This document shows, piece by piece, positions 17,749 to 26,064 of a stretch of 39,323 nt of DNA. Within the stretch, counting starts at the first letter, position 1, and the number at the start of each line of letters is the position of its first letter. The notes under the pieces were generated by a model that made no database searches, was not told the DNA's origin, and saw nothing but the letters and a program-made list of their open reading frames with translations. The translations under genes were made by a program, and so were the position numbers. The stretch comes from Cardiobacteriaceae bacterium (GTDB taxonomy: Bacteria > Pseudomonadota > Gammaproteobacteria > Cardiobacteriales > Cardiobacteriaceae): positions 1 to 39,323 of the forward strand of contig JAFUTP010000032.1 of NCBI GenBank assembly GCA_017484165.1, written 5' to 3'.

Positions 17749-19350
17749 TTAAACTTCTTTCGGAGCAGCGGCTTTAATTTCAGCAGATGCTCTATCGGCG
17801 TAATTTTTCTCGAAGTTTTCGTTAAAGCGTTTTGCCAAATTATTTGCTTGCGCTGCATAAGCTGCTTTATCCGCCCAAGCATTTTGCGGTTGCAAAATAT
17901 CATCAGGCACGCCAGAGCATTTAGTAACTACCGCAAATCCAAAACGCGGATCTTCTACCGTCGGAGCATTTGCTAATTCACCGTTATTGATAGCATCAAC
18001 AATCGCACGCGAGAATTTCAATTTAATCCGTTCGCCGACACCGTAACCGCCGCCAGCCCAGCCAGTATTCACTAACCAAACATTCACATTGTTTTCACGG
18101 ATTTTTTCTGCCAAAAGTTCAGCGTATTTTGTCGGATGCCAAACCATAAACGGCGCACCAAAACAAGTTGAGAATGTCGCTTGCGGCTCGGTGATACCAA
18201 CTTCTGTTCCCGCAATTTTCGCGGTATAACCAGAAATAAAGTGATACATCGCTTGGGCAGGAGTGAGTTTAGAAACTGGCGGCAAAATACCGAAAGCATC
18301 GCAAGTTAAGAAAATTACATTTTTCGGCTGACCAGCAACACAAGGAATTCTTGCATTGTTGATATGTTCAATCGGATAAGAAGCACGAGTGTTTTCGGTA
18401 ATCGTGGTGTCGGTGAAATCAACTTCGTGTTTTTCGTTCAAAACTACATTTTCTAGCACCGCACCAAATTTAATCGCACCGAAAATATCTGGTTCTTTTT
18501 CTGCTGATAAATCAATAGCTTTTGCATAACAGCCGCCTTCGATATTGAACACACCAGTTTTCGTCCAAACATGTTCATCATCACCAACCAAATCACGGTT
18601 CGGATCGGCAGAAAGCGTAGTTTTACCCGTTCCTGATAAACCAAAAAGAATAGTTGAAGTTTGACCGCCCTTCTCTACAGTAGCCGAACAGTGCATTGAC
18701 AATTCACCGCGCAGTGGCATCAAATAATTCATCAGAGTAAATACGCCTTTCTTCATTTCGCCTGCGTATTCAGTTCCGAGAATTACCATTTCTTTGCGTT
18801 CAAAAGACAAATTGATTGAACTTTCGCTAGTTACACCTTCAACCGATTTATCCGCTGGACAATTGCCCGCATTGAAAATTACGAAATCTGGTTCGCCGTA
18901 ATTTGCCAACTCTTCTGCCGTCGGACGGATAAGCATATTGTTCATAAACAATGCGTGATACGGACGAGTAGTGATTACACGGATTTTTAAGCGATATGAA
19001 TGCTCCCAACCAGCGTATCCGTCGAATACATAAACATTTTTTGCTTTATTAAGAAAATCTACGGCGATTTTGCGGTTAGCGATAAAAGATTCATCAGAAA
19101 ACGGAATATTTATCTCGCCCCACCAAACATTATTTTGTGAATCAGCGTGCTTAACAATTCTCTTATCTTTTGGCACACGACCAGTTTTCGCCCCAGAATA
19201 CGCTACCAACGCGCCGCTCGACGCAATTGTGGCATTCGCATCATCTTCAAATGCCCGTTGATATAAGGCAGCAGGCGCAATATTGCGAAACGCTTCTTGA
19301 TTGATGCCGTATTGAGCAAGATTAAGAGATTTTTTAGCAAGGATAGCCAT
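17749..19350 (-). CDS. pckA: phosphoenolpyruvate carboxykinase (ATP)
   Basis: This 533-residue enzyme starts at ATG 19350 (MAILAKKSLNL), with GGAGA upstream; an 11-codon upstream extension is unlikely. It converts oxaloacetate plus ATP to PEP, CO2 and ADP, the first committed step of gluconeogenesis, in the cytoplasm. Visible family features are the P-loop GLSGTGKTTLS (about residues 235-245), the metal-binding VGDDEHVW segment, the R-binding YSGAKTGRVPKDKR near the N-terminus, and the GTEYAGEMKKGVFT block. Length is normal for PckA. The leader contains an intrinsic-terminator hairpin close to the ribosome-binding site. Confidence 0.97.
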   Translation of the reverse strand: MAILAKKSLNLAQYGINQEAFRNIAPAALYQRAFEDDANATIASSGALVAYSGAKTGRVPKDKRIVKHADSQNNVWWGEINIPFSDESFIANRKIAVDFLNKAKNVYVFDGYAGWEHSYRLKIRVITTRPYHALFMNNMLIRPTAEELANYGEPDFVIFNAGNCPADKSVEGVTSESSINLSFERKEMVILGTEYAGEMKKGVFTLMNYLMPLRGELSMHCSATVEKGGQTSTILFGLSGTGKTTLSADPNRDLVGDDEHVWTKTGVFNIEGGCYAKAIDLSAEKEPDIFGAIKFGAVLENVVLNEKHEVDFTDTTITENTRASYPIEHINNARIPCVAGQPKNVIFLTCDAFGILPPVSKLTPAQAMYHFISGYTAKIAGTEVGITEPQATFSTCFGAPFMVWHPTKYAELLAEKIRENNVNVWLVNTGWAGGGYGVGERIKLKFSRAIVDAINNGELANAPTVEDPRFGFAVVTKCSGVPDDILQPQNAWADKAAYAAQANNLAKRFNENFEKNYADRASAEIKAAAPKEV

Positions 19351-19368
19351 AGAAATTTTCTCCAAAAT

Positions 19369-19390
19369 ATAAAAAACCGCCAAAGACGGT
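19369..19390 (-). terminator. terminator-like hairpin in the pckA 5' leader
   Basis: On minus: ACCGTC-TTT-GGCGGT (19390-19376) followed by a T-run into ATATTTT, ending just before the pckA Shine-Dalgarno. A second stem-loop, TCAAGAA...TTCTTGA (19405-19426), precedes it. It could be a transcriptional attenuator or the terminator of an upstream short transcript. Confidence 0.55.
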
Positions 19391-19491
19391 GAGAAATAAG
19401 AACATCAAGAAAATAACAATTCTTGACAAAAATTAAAGTAGATAAAGTTTAGCAATTTATGATTTCTCTGGCTTGTCTTATTGAGCAAAAT

Positions 19492-19506
19492 CGACAAATT
19501 TTGTCA
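19492..19506. promoter_or_regulatory. dyad CGACA-AATTT-TGTCA
   Basis: Palindromic site about 140 bp upstream of the pckA start. It keeps the 5-bp AT spacer of the family. Confidence 0.5.
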
Positions 19507-19522
19507 ATTAGGCAATAAATTC

Positions 19523-19537
19523 GGACATTTTTTGTCG
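19523..19537. promoter_or_regulatory. dyad GGACA-TTTTT-TGTCG
   Basis: A second site, 31 bp from the previous one (three helical turns), on the same DNA face. Confidence 0.45.
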
Positions 19538-19656
19538 CAATTGCTAAATAAAAACGGTTTTTAGCTGTATTTACAAAAGCGGAAATATTAAACAATCGTT
19601 AATAAATACTGGCAATTGCCAAATTGTGATAAAAAAGCGGCGGGTGTTTTTGTTTC

Positions 19657-19671
19657 TGACAAAAAATGTCG
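19657..19671. promoter_or_regulatory. dyad TGACA-AAAAA-TGTCG
   Basis: Lies just upstream of the candidate small-RNA or leader segment that ends at the terminator at 19790. Confidence 0.45.
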
Positions 19672-19813
19672 AGCTGTTCATCTAGATGGCTTTGTTTGCA
19701 ATTTAGCTTTTATGCAAACAGAACGGCTTAATATTCTTTGTTAGCTTAACTATCCCGTTATGTCATAAGAAAAATCCTTCATATGACCCAGCTCCCGCAA
19801 GGGAGCTTTTTTA
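19672..19813 (+). ncRNA. candidate small RNA or terminated leader
   Basis: The segment ends in a strong intrinsic terminator. Upstream of it are two more possible stems: TTTGCA...TGCAAA (about 19700-19725) and GTCATA...TATGAC (19762-19787). No convincing ORF is present. It could be an independent sRNA or, before the MITE inserted, an attenuated leader of carA. The promoter is not identified, so the 5' end is nominal. Confidence 0.4.
19790..19813 (+). terminator. strong intrinsic terminator in the pckA-carA gap
   Basis: AGCTCCC (19790-19796), loop GCAA, GGGAGCT (19801-19807), then TTTTTTA. Plus-strand orientation, with no gene directly upstream. Confidence 0.85.
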
Positions 19814-19825
19814 TTGCTCAAAATT

Positions 19826-19955
19826 TACTGGGCGTATCTAAATTTATAGGGTTAGGTCTATTTTTACCCTCGTCTTCCTGAGTGCAGCGAAGGATCTGCC
19901 GATAGAGATTTTTCGCCTACGGCTCAAAATGACGAATTTTTCGATACGCCCTACT
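19826..19955. mobile_element. MITE-like element, copy 2 (122 bp plus 4-bp direct repeat)
   Basis: The element spans 19830-19951 with exact 9-bp terminal inverted repeats GGGCGTATC...GATACGCCC. Identical TACT flanks (19826-19829, 19952-19955) look like a target-site duplication. It shares the REP-like core with copy 1, differing by a few substitutions and a short indel. It is inserted between the terminator and the carA promoter region. Confidence 0.8.
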
Positions 19956-19969
19956 GACAAAAATTGTCA
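19955..19969. promoter_or_regulatory. dyad TGACA-AAAAT-TGTCA, carA upstream
   Basis: Perfect-consensus site that overlaps the last base of the right-hand TACT flank of MITE copy 2. It is identical in sequence to the pilY1-upstream dyad. Confidence 0.55.
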
Positions 19970-20020
19970 TTTTCCTACGGCATCAAAGAACAATTTTGTC
20001 GCGATATTCTTCATTTCAAT

Positions 20021-20050
20021 TAACAAATTTTGTTATCTGACGGTTAAAAT
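20021..20050 (+). promoter_or_regulatory. carA proximal dyad and possible -10
   Basis: TAACA-AATTT-TGTTA (20021-20035) is a perfect dyad with the family's spacing but A/T in place of the inner G/C. A possible -10, TAAAAT (20045-20050), lies 34 bp before the carA ATG, so the dyad would overlap the -35 region, consistent with an operator. The -10 is tentative. Confidence 0.4.
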
Positions 20051-20083
20051 ACGGGCATTTTGTGTATCAGATTGAGGAAATTT

Positions 20084-21445
20084 ATGCAGGACGCGATTTT
20101 GGCTTTGGCTGATGGAAGTGTTTTTCGTGGTCGTTCGATTGGTGCGGAAGGCAAGCAGTGTGCCGAATTGGTTTTTAATACAGCGATGACTGGCTATCAA
20201 GAAATTCTCACCGATCCGTCATATCTCGGGCAAATCGTAATTCTGACTTATCCGCATATCGGCAACACGGGCATCAATAGCCTTGATGTCGAATCCGACA
20301 AAATTCAGGCTTCTGGTTTAGTGGTGCGCGATGCGCCGCGTTTTTATAGTTCTTGGCGGGCGGAAGGCTCACTTTCTGATTATTTACGCACTAACGGCAT
20401 TGTGGCGATTGCTGATGTTGATACACGGGAATTAACTCGCCGCTTACGCACACACGGCTCGCAAAACGCCTGTATCATCGCGGGCGGTGATATCGATGAA
20501 CCAGCGGCAATTCGTGCCGCAAAACGCCATCCTTCGATGAAAGGTCGTTCTCTTGCTGAACAAGTTTCGATTAAGGAAGTCGAACCGTATAACCAAGAAA
20601 GCATCTGGGATTACAAGGAAAACGCTTACCGCACAGAAAGCAAAACTTTTTTCAATGTCATCGCTTATGACTTCGGCATTAAGCGCAATATTCTGCGTTT
20701 GCTTGCGGCAGCTGGCTGTCAAATTACGGTTGTCCCAGCGGATACGCCAGCTTCTGATGTGCTGGAAATGCAGCCAGACGGTGTATTTTTATCTAATGGT
20801 CCTGGCGATCCTGAACCGCTGGAATTACAAATTCACGCCGCAAAAGCTTTCATTTCCGCGGGCATTCCGCTTTTCGGTATTTGTCTTGGTCATCAGCTGC
20901 TCGGGCTAGCGGGTGGCGGTAAAACGGTAAAAATGAAATTCGGCCATCACGGCGCAAATCATCCTGTGAAAGATTTACAAACGGGACGCGTGCTGATTAC
21001 CTCGCAAAATCACGGTTTTGCTGTTGATGAAAAATCTCTGTCGCGGGATATTGTCGCGACGCACCGTTCGCTTTTTGACGGTAGTTTGCAGGGAATCGCT
21101 TGGAAAAACCGCCCTGTATTCGCATTTCAAGGGCATCCAGAAGCATCTCCTGGTCCTGATGATGCACAGGTTTTGTTTTCTCGTTTTATTGAAGCGATGC
21201 GCGAACGGCAAGCACTAACTGGTAAAAAAACCGCTGCCAAAGCTGAAAGCAAAAACGAAGAACATACAGAGAAAACAGAAAAAGCGGCAGAAACTCAAAC
21301 AGACAATCAAGCCGTAAATCAAAACACAGCGCAACAAAGCGAAAATCAAGCTAGCGCAATTCAAACGGAAAAACCTCTGCCAAAAATCGAACTGCCAGAG
21401 CAAGAAGAAGCCGAAATGGAAATCAGCGATTTACTCAACGACTGA
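20084..21445 (+). CDS. carA: carbamoyl-phosphate synthase small subunit
   Basis: This 453-residue glutamine amidotransferase subunit starts at ATG 20084 ([11 protein letters not shown]), with GAGG upstream. It hydrolyses glutamine and channels ammonia to CarB for carbamoyl phosphate synthesis (arginine and pyrimidines). The class I GATase triad is visible: nucleophile C267 in [10 protein letters not shown], and H351/E353 in [10 protein letters not shown]. The core ends near residue 378. After that comes an unusual tail of about 75 residues, low-complexity and rich in K/E/Q/N/A, ending in an acidic [15 protein letters not shown]. The tail is absent from ordinary CarA (about 380 aa). A terminator separates carA from carB. 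Confidence 0.96.
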   Translation: MQDAILALADGSVFRGRSIGAEGKQCAELVFNTAMTGYQEILTDPSYLGQIVILTYPHIGNTGINSLDVESDKIQASGLVVRDAPRFYSSWRAEGSLSDYLRTNGIVAIADVDTRELTRRLRTHGSQNACIIAGGDIDEPAAIRAAKRHPSMKGRSLAEQVSIKEVEPYNQESIWDYKENAYRTESKTFFNVIAYDFGIKRNILRLLAAAGCQITVVPADTPASDVLEMQPDGVFLSNGPGDPEPLELQIHAAKAFISAGIPLFGICLGHQLLGLAGGGKTVKMKFGHHGANHPVKDLQTGRVLITSQNHGFAVDEKSLSRDIVATHRSLFDGSLQGIAWKNRPVFAFQGHPEASPGPDDAQVLFSRFIEAMRERQALTGKKTAAKAESKNEEHTEKTEKAAETQTDNQAVNQNTAQQSENQASAIQTEKPLPKIELPEQEEAEMEISDLLND

Positions 21446-21455
21446 TGGAATAAAA

Positions 21456-21481
21456 CACCGCCTTTTTGGCGGTTTTTATTG
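21456..21481 (+). terminator. intrinsic terminator between carA and carB
   Basis: CCGCC (21458-21462), loop TTTTT, GGCGG (21468-21472), T-run. It lies just 12 bp after the carA stop, so carB either relies on read-through or has its own promoter in the 52-bp remainder. Confidence 0.8.
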
Positions 21482-21533
21482 ACGGCTCAACGAATTCAAG
21501 AAATACAGAAATTAAATAAATCGGAAATTACTT

Positions 21534-24500
21534 ATGTCCAAACGCACAGACATTAAATCAATTCTCATCATTGGTGCAGGTCCGATTGTTATCGGTCAGG
21601 CTTGCGAATTTGACTATTCGGGAGCGCAGGCTTGTAAAGCTTTGAAGCGCGAAGGCTACCGCATAATTTTGGTTAATTCCAACCCTGCCACGATTATGAC
21701 CGACCCCGAAATGGCAGACGCAACCTACATCGAACCGATTAAATGGCAGACGGTAGAAAAAATCATCGCCAAAGAAAAGCCCGATGCAATCCTGCCAACA
21801 ATGGGCGGACAGACGGCTCTGAATTGTGCTTTGGATTTAGCTCGTAACGGCGTGCTGGAAAAATACGCTGTCGAGCTGATTGGTGCTTCGGTCGATGCTA
21901 TTTCCACTGCGGAAGACCGCGATTTATTCAAAAAAGCGATGAACGAAATCGGTTTAGAAAGTGCCAAATCATTTGCCGTGCATTCGATGCAAGAAGCTCG
22001 CGAAGCGCAAGCAAAACTCGGTTTTCCTGTAATTGTCCGCCCTTCTTTCACGCTGGGCGGCTCGGGCGGCGGTATTGCCTATAACAAAACCGAATTTGAA
22101 GAAATTGTGGCGCACGGTTTGGATTTATCCCCTACTACCGAAGTTTTGCTAGAAGAATCTTTGCTCGGCTGGAAAGAATTTGAGATGGAAGTTGTGCGCG
22201 ATAAAAACGACAACGCCATCATTGTTTGCTCGATTGAAAACTTCGACCCGATGGGCGTGCATACGGGCGATTCCATCACCGTCGCGCCTGCACAAACTTT
22301 AACCGACAAGGAATATCAAAGAATGCGCAACGCCTCAATTGCGATTTTGCGCAAAATCGGGGTAGAAACTGGCGGTTCGAATGTGCAATTTGCGGTAAAT
22401 CCAAAGAACGGTCGTTTGATTGTTATTGAAATGAATCCACGGGTTTCCCGCTCATCGGCCTTGGCATCAAAGGCAACTGGTTTTCCGATTGCATCTGTTG
22501 CGGCAAGGCTTGCAGTCGGTTATACGCTCGATGAACTGAAAAATGAAATCACTGGCGGTGCAACTCCTGCCTCGTTTGAACCGACAATTGACTATGTTGT
22601 CACCAAAATTCCTCGTTTTGATTTTGCGAAATTCAAACAATCGGACAATCATCTTGATACGCAAATGCGTGCGGTCGGCGAAGTTATGGCAATTGGTCGC
22701 ACTTTCAAAGAAAGTTTGCACAAGGCAATCCGCTCGCTCGAAGAAGGTCATCTCGGATTTGACCGTATCGGATTTGATAACCGTGAAAAATCTAATTCGC
22801 TCTCTGATTATGTTTCTGTGCCGACACCGCAACGGATTTTCTATGTAGCAGAAGCTCTGCGCCAAGGCTGGACGGTAGAACAAGTTTATGACGCAACTTC
22901 TATCGACCCTTGGTTTTTGGCACAAATTGCGGAACTTATCGCAATGGAATACCGCATCGGTAGCGGGATTTTCAGTCTAGATGACCCAGAAGTTATGCTG
23001 GAATATAAACGAGCTGGCTTTTCGGATTATTCGCTCGGTAAGCTAGTCGGCAAAACGGAAGCACAAATCCGTGAAATGCGTTGGGATAACGGTATTCGTC
23101 CTGTTTATAAACGAGTAGATTCCTGTGCAGCAGAATTCGCTAGTCAGACGGCTTACATGTATTCCACTTACGAAAAATTCTGCGAGGCAATGCCGACTGG
23201 TAACCGCAAAATTATGATTTTGGGCGGAGGTCCAAACCGTATCGGACAAGGCATCGAATTCGATTATTGCTGTGTGCATGCAGCTCTGGCACTAAAAGAA
23301 GACGGTATCGAAACAATTATGGTCAATTGCAATCCTGAAACAGTTTCTACCGATTTCGATACCGCTGACCGTCTCTATTTCGAACCGCTCACCTTGGAAG
23401 ATGTGCTGGAAATTGTGAATGTAGAACAACCAAGCGGTGTAATTGTGCAATACGGCGGACAAACTCCGCTCAAACTCGCAAGAGCCCTGGAAGCGGCAGG
23501 AGTTCCAATTATCGGCACTAGCCCTGATGCTATCGACCGCGCCGAAGACCGCGAACGCTTCCAGCAACTCATTAAAGATTTAGGCTTTTTACAACCGCCA
23601 AACCGCACCGCAACTGATGCCGATTCTGCTATCGCCAAAGCGCGTGAAATCGGCTATCCGTTAGTAGTTCGCCCGTCTTATGTCTTGGGCGGTCGCGCAA
23701 TGGAAATTGTTTATAACGATCAAGAACTACGCGCTTATATGAAAGAAGCGGTAAATGTTTCCCCAGAAGCACCAGTTTTGTTGGATAGATTTTTAGACAA
23801 TGCGGTGGAAGTCGATATCGATATCATTTGCGACGGCAACAATGTGGTAGTCGGCGGAATTATGGAACATATCGAAGAAGCAGGCGTGCATTCTGGTGAT
23901 TCTGCATGTTCGCTACCCCCCTACCGTCTTGCTCCTGAAATTGTCGAGGAAATCGCCGCACAAGCCGCACAAATGGCGCAATCGCTGGGAGTTGTCGGTT
24001 TGATGAATGCTCAGTTTGCGGTAAAAGGTTATGACATTTATATTTTGGAAGTAAATCCACGGGCTAGCCGCACCGTACCATTTGTTTCCAAAGCAACTGG
24101 ACGACCTTTGGCAAAAATCGCTGCCCGTTGCATGACAGGAAAATCTCTACCGTCGCAAGGTATCACGACTGCGGTTAATCCTCGCCGTTATGCGGTAAAA
24201 GAAGCGGTTTTCCCATTTGCAAAATTCCACAATGTCGATCCAATTTTGGGTCCAGAAATGAAATCAACAGGCGAAGTTATGGGCGTTGGCGACACTTTTT
24301 CAGAAGCATTCGGAAAAGCCGTGCGCGCAACTGGCGAAAATCTCCCCAAAGCTGGCTGCAATGTATTTTTATCGGTAAAAGATGCGGATAAACCAATGGC
24401 AGTGGAAATTTGCCGTATTTTGGCAGATAGCAATTGCCGCATCACCGCAACCGACAAAACCGCACAATATTTACAAGAACATGGGATTAAATGCGAACTT

Positions 24501-24758
24501 GTAAATAAAGTTGCACAAGGTCGTCCGCATATCGTCGATCACATCATCAACGGTGATATTGATTTCATCGTCAATACCACCGATAGCAAACGCGCAGTCG
24601 CAGATTCTTACGATATTCGCCGTAATGCGCTGATGCATAAAGTCTTCTATTGCACAACAATTGCAGGCGGATTGGCGGCAGCAGCAGCTATTGCCGAATC
24701 CGATAAAGAAGAAATCGTGCGCTGCTTACAAGAAATACACAGAAATATTCGCCATTGA
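21534..24758 (+). CDS. carB: carbamoyl-phosphate synthase large subunit
   Basis: This 1074-residue enzyme has full family length. There are two homologous ATP-grasp halves: the carboxyphosphate domain ([34 protein letters not shown]) and the carbamoyl-phosphate domain ([34 protein letters not shown]). An oligomerisation region lies between them and a C-terminal MGS-like allosteric domain follows (from about residue 935). It uses ammonia from CarA, bicarbonate and two ATP. The ribosome-binding site is weak (GGAA). A terminator follows at 24784-24814. Confidence 0.97.
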   Translation: MSKRTDIKSILIIGAGPIVIGQACEFDYSGAQACKALKREGYRIILVNSNPATIMTDPEMADATYIEPIKWQTVEKIIAKEKPDAILPTMGGQTALNCALDLARNGVLEKYAVELIGASVDAISTAEDRDLFKKAMNEIGLESAKSFAVHSMQEAREAQAKLGFPVIVRPSFTLGGSGGGIAYNKTEFEEIVAHGLDLSPTTEVLLEESLLGWKEFEMEVVRDKNDNAIIVCSIENFDPMGVHTGDSITVAPAQTLTDKEYQRMRNASIAILRKIGVETGGSNVQFAVNPKNGRLIVIEMNPRVSRSSALASKATGFPIASVAARLAVGYTLDELKNEITGGATPASFEPTIDYVVTKIPRFDFAKFKQSDNHLDTQMRAVGEVMAIGRTFKESLHKAIRSLEEGHLGFDRIGFDNREKSNSLSDYVSVPTPQRIFYVAEALRQGWTVEQVYDATSIDPWFLAQIAELIAMEYRIGSGIFSLDDPEVMLEYKRAGFSDYSLGKLVGKTEAQIREMRWDNGIRPVYKRVDSCAAEFASQTAYMYSTYEKFCEAMPTGNRKIMILGGGPNRIGQGIEFDYCCVHAALALKEDGIETIMVNCNPETVSTDFDTADRLYFEPLTLEDVLEIVNVEQPSGVIVQYGGQTPLKLARALEAAGVPIIGTSPDAIDRAEDRERFQQLIKDLGFLQPPNRTATDADSAIAKAREIGYPLVVRPSYVLGGRAMEIVYNDQELRAYMKEAVNVSPEAPVLLDRFLDNAVEVDIDIICDGNNVVVGGIMEHIEEAGVHSGDSACSLPPYRLAPEIVEEIAAQAAQMAQSLGVVGLMNAQFAVKGYDIYILEVNPRASRTVPFVSKATGRPLAKIAARCMTGKSLPSQGITTAVNPRRYAVKEAVFPFAKFHNVDPILGPEMKSTGEVMGVGDTFSEAFGKAVRATGENLPKAGCNVFLSVKDADKPMAVEICRILADSNCRITATDKTAQYLQEHGIKCELVNKVAQGRPHIVDHIINGDIDFIVNTTDSKRAVADSYDIRRNALMHKVFYCTTIAGGLAAAAAIAESDKEEIVRCLQEIHRNIRH

Positions 24759-24781
24759 TTTAGCGGAAATTAAATGCAACA

Positions 24782-24816
24782 AAAAAAGCCTGTTGGAAAA
24801 AAACAGGCTTTTTTGT
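24782..24816. terminator. bidirectional terminator after carB
   Basis: AAGCCTGTT (24786-24794), seven-base loop, AACAGGCTT (24802-24810), with A- and T-runs outside. It also serves the convergent gene that ends at 24843. Confidence 0.85.
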
Positions 24817-24842
24817 ATGTTAAAGGTGTTGTTTAGTTCAAA

Positions 24843-25517
24843 TTAGAACATCGCAATAGTAGGAACTATAACTTTTGCTGCTATCAACAATACAATCTCT
24901 ACACAAAGCAGAACAAAAAGTGCTGCAAGAGAAGTATACACCGCCTTTTTCATTACTTTAAGCAGATGATTTTGGTTATGACAAACAAAATTGAGCTGTT
25001 TATCCTCAACTGCAGTGTCGTTCTCTACTTCTTTTTTTGCTGGCGTGTCTTTTTCTTGTTTTTCAACAACTTCTGCTACCGTTTTAGAACTTACATTCGC
25101 AGATTTAACATCAGTTTTCTTTTCCTTACGAACTCTTTTTTTCGCTGTTTTTTTCGGAGCTTGTTTTTTTTCTGGAACTGGCAGCTCAACTATTTCAAAC
25201 TGAAAAACAGTTTTTGCAATTTCCAATATTTTGAAGAAATCATCTGTTTTTCCCCATTGAGTGGATACAAAATAAGCTTGACCTTCAAAGGAAAGTTGTT
25301 CCTCCTGTGCAACAAAATATCTGTTAGCTGCATCTTGCGGTAATTTGCTTGTATCAACAATCGCATTTGGACGCATTGCAAATACATCATTAAATTTTTC
25401 CCTAAATTCTGCAAAAGTATTAACAGTTTTAGCAGCTTCTTGGAAAACTTTAAGAACAATTCTTCTTTTGTTGTATTCACCAGTGCCGTTAAATGAATAT
25501 TTAGTATATTCAGCCAT
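24843..25517 (-). CDS. unknown protein with conserved N-terminal domain, charged linker and C-terminal membrane helix
   Basis: This is a 224-residue protein of unrecognised function. Residues 1-115 form a compact domain (YTKYSFNGTGEYNKRRIVLKV...ANRYFV...AYFVSTQWGK) resembling a module I have seen N-terminal or internal in varied bacterial proteins, where the SxQWG motif is conserved; no function is assigned. A K/E/V-rich linker (about 115-185) with several KK and RVRK clusters follows. One strong transmembrane helix (about 193-215) lies near the C-terminus. Residues 1-190 are probably cytoplasmic, but the orientation is uncertain. GAGG precedes ATG 25517. It lies between the housekeeping block and the defence island. 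Confidence 0.6.
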   Translation of the reverse strand: MAEYTKYSFNGTGEYNKRRIVLKVFQEAAKTVNTFAEFREKFNDVFAMRPNAIVDTSKLPQDAANRYFVAQEEQLSFEGQAYFVSTQWGKTDDFFKILEIAKTVFQFEIVELPVPEKKQAPKKTAKKRVRKEKKTDVKSANVSSKTVAEVVEKQEKDTPAKKEVENDTAVEDKQLNFVCHNQNHLLKVMKKAVYTSLAALFVLLCVEIVLLIAAKVIVPTIAMF

Positions 25518-25730
25518 AATAAAGTTACCTCATAGGTTTAATTAAAAACAATTTTTTTGAAAAGGAATTTGAATAATACAGTGAAAAATTATTTTTGTGA
25601 ATATATATTACATATTTTTACACATAAATTAAACATTTACATCAATTATCTATGCTTCTATGAATATTTATCTCGCAAAATAAATGCTTTTTGACGGTTT
25701 AGACAGACTTATACAAGTATCATTGAATGC
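25518..25730. other. AT-rich gap without a recognisable gene
   Basis: About 213 bp, very AT-rich, presumably holding the promoter of the 224-residue gene on minus. I see no RNA or repeat. Confidence 0.5.
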
Positions 25731-25886
25731 TTAAAACGATTGTTTTGTATCTATACTCACTTTTAGCTCGGTATATCTGGGTAATGTAACGCCCTTAATA
25801 CGATTTATGGATTTGTCAGCAAGCAAAATACTTATCTGATATTCCTGATTAGCTGGAAATTTTTGCGAAATTAAAAAATCATTCAT
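25731..25886 (-). CDS. small hypothetical ORF (51 aa)
   Basis: An ATG (25886) to TAA frame starts 12 bp after the stop of the zinc-ribbon ORF, on the same strand. The peptide looks protein-like (mixed amphipathic, KGVTLPRYTELKVSID) but I recognise no family. It may be the distal part of a decayed gene whose start is the zinc-ribbon ORF. Confidence 0.35.
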   Translation of the reverse strand: MNDFLISQKFPANQEYQISILLADKSINRIKGVTLPRYTELKVSIDTKQSF

Positions 25887-25897
25887 CCGTTTGTTGA

Positions 25898-26044
25898 TTA
25901 TTTCAAATCGGTTTTAGCGACAAAATCTTGCAGTTCCTGTTCGGTACAAGTCCGCCCACAATACTCACACTTAAACCCACCTATTTTGGGATTAAACGAA
26001 ATAGGTGCAGAACAACCGATACATTTGTAATTGGTAACGCTCAT
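25898..26044 (-). CDS. short TFIIB-type zinc-ribbon protein (48 aa)
   Basis: An ATG (26044) to TAA (25898) frame with two Cys pairs, KCIGC (C8, C11) and KCEYC (C27, C30), plus C34. This is the N-terminal zinc ribbon found on many larger bacterial proteins. Here it stops after 48 residues, so it is either a genuine mini-protein or the stump of a longer gene. It follows the DUS that separates it from the methyltransferase-endonuclease fusion. Confidence 0.5.
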   Translation of the reverse strand: MSVTNYKCIGCSAPISFNPKIGGFKCEYCGRTCTEQELQDFVAKTDLK

Positions 26045-26050
26045 AGTTTC

Positions 26051-26062
26051 AGGCTGCCTGAA
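26051..26062 (+). repeat. DUS (AGGCTGCCTGAA), between fusion and zinc-ribbon ORF
   Basis: The Simonsiella-type 12-mer sits within a TTTTCAGG...CCTGAAAA dyad. The reverse strand reads the Kingella form. It could double as a weak terminator for the fusion gene. Confidence 0.7.
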
Positions 26063-26064
26063 AA

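Larger units (their letters stand above)
19384..20083. other. 700-bp divergent intergenic region pckA/carA
   Basis: No protein gene is evident. It contains five full TGACA-N5-TGTCA-type dyads and one half-site, two leader hairpins for pckA, a possible structured RNA with its own terminator, and MITE copy 2. Two tiny frames (6 and 10 codons) near 19690-19745 have no good ribosome-binding site. Confidence 0.6.

Noticed and set aside
19686-19745. Two short plus-strand frames (6 and 10 codons) as a possible leader peptide
   Set aside because: No ribosome-binding site and no run of regulatory codons; kept only as part of the sRNA/leader candidate.
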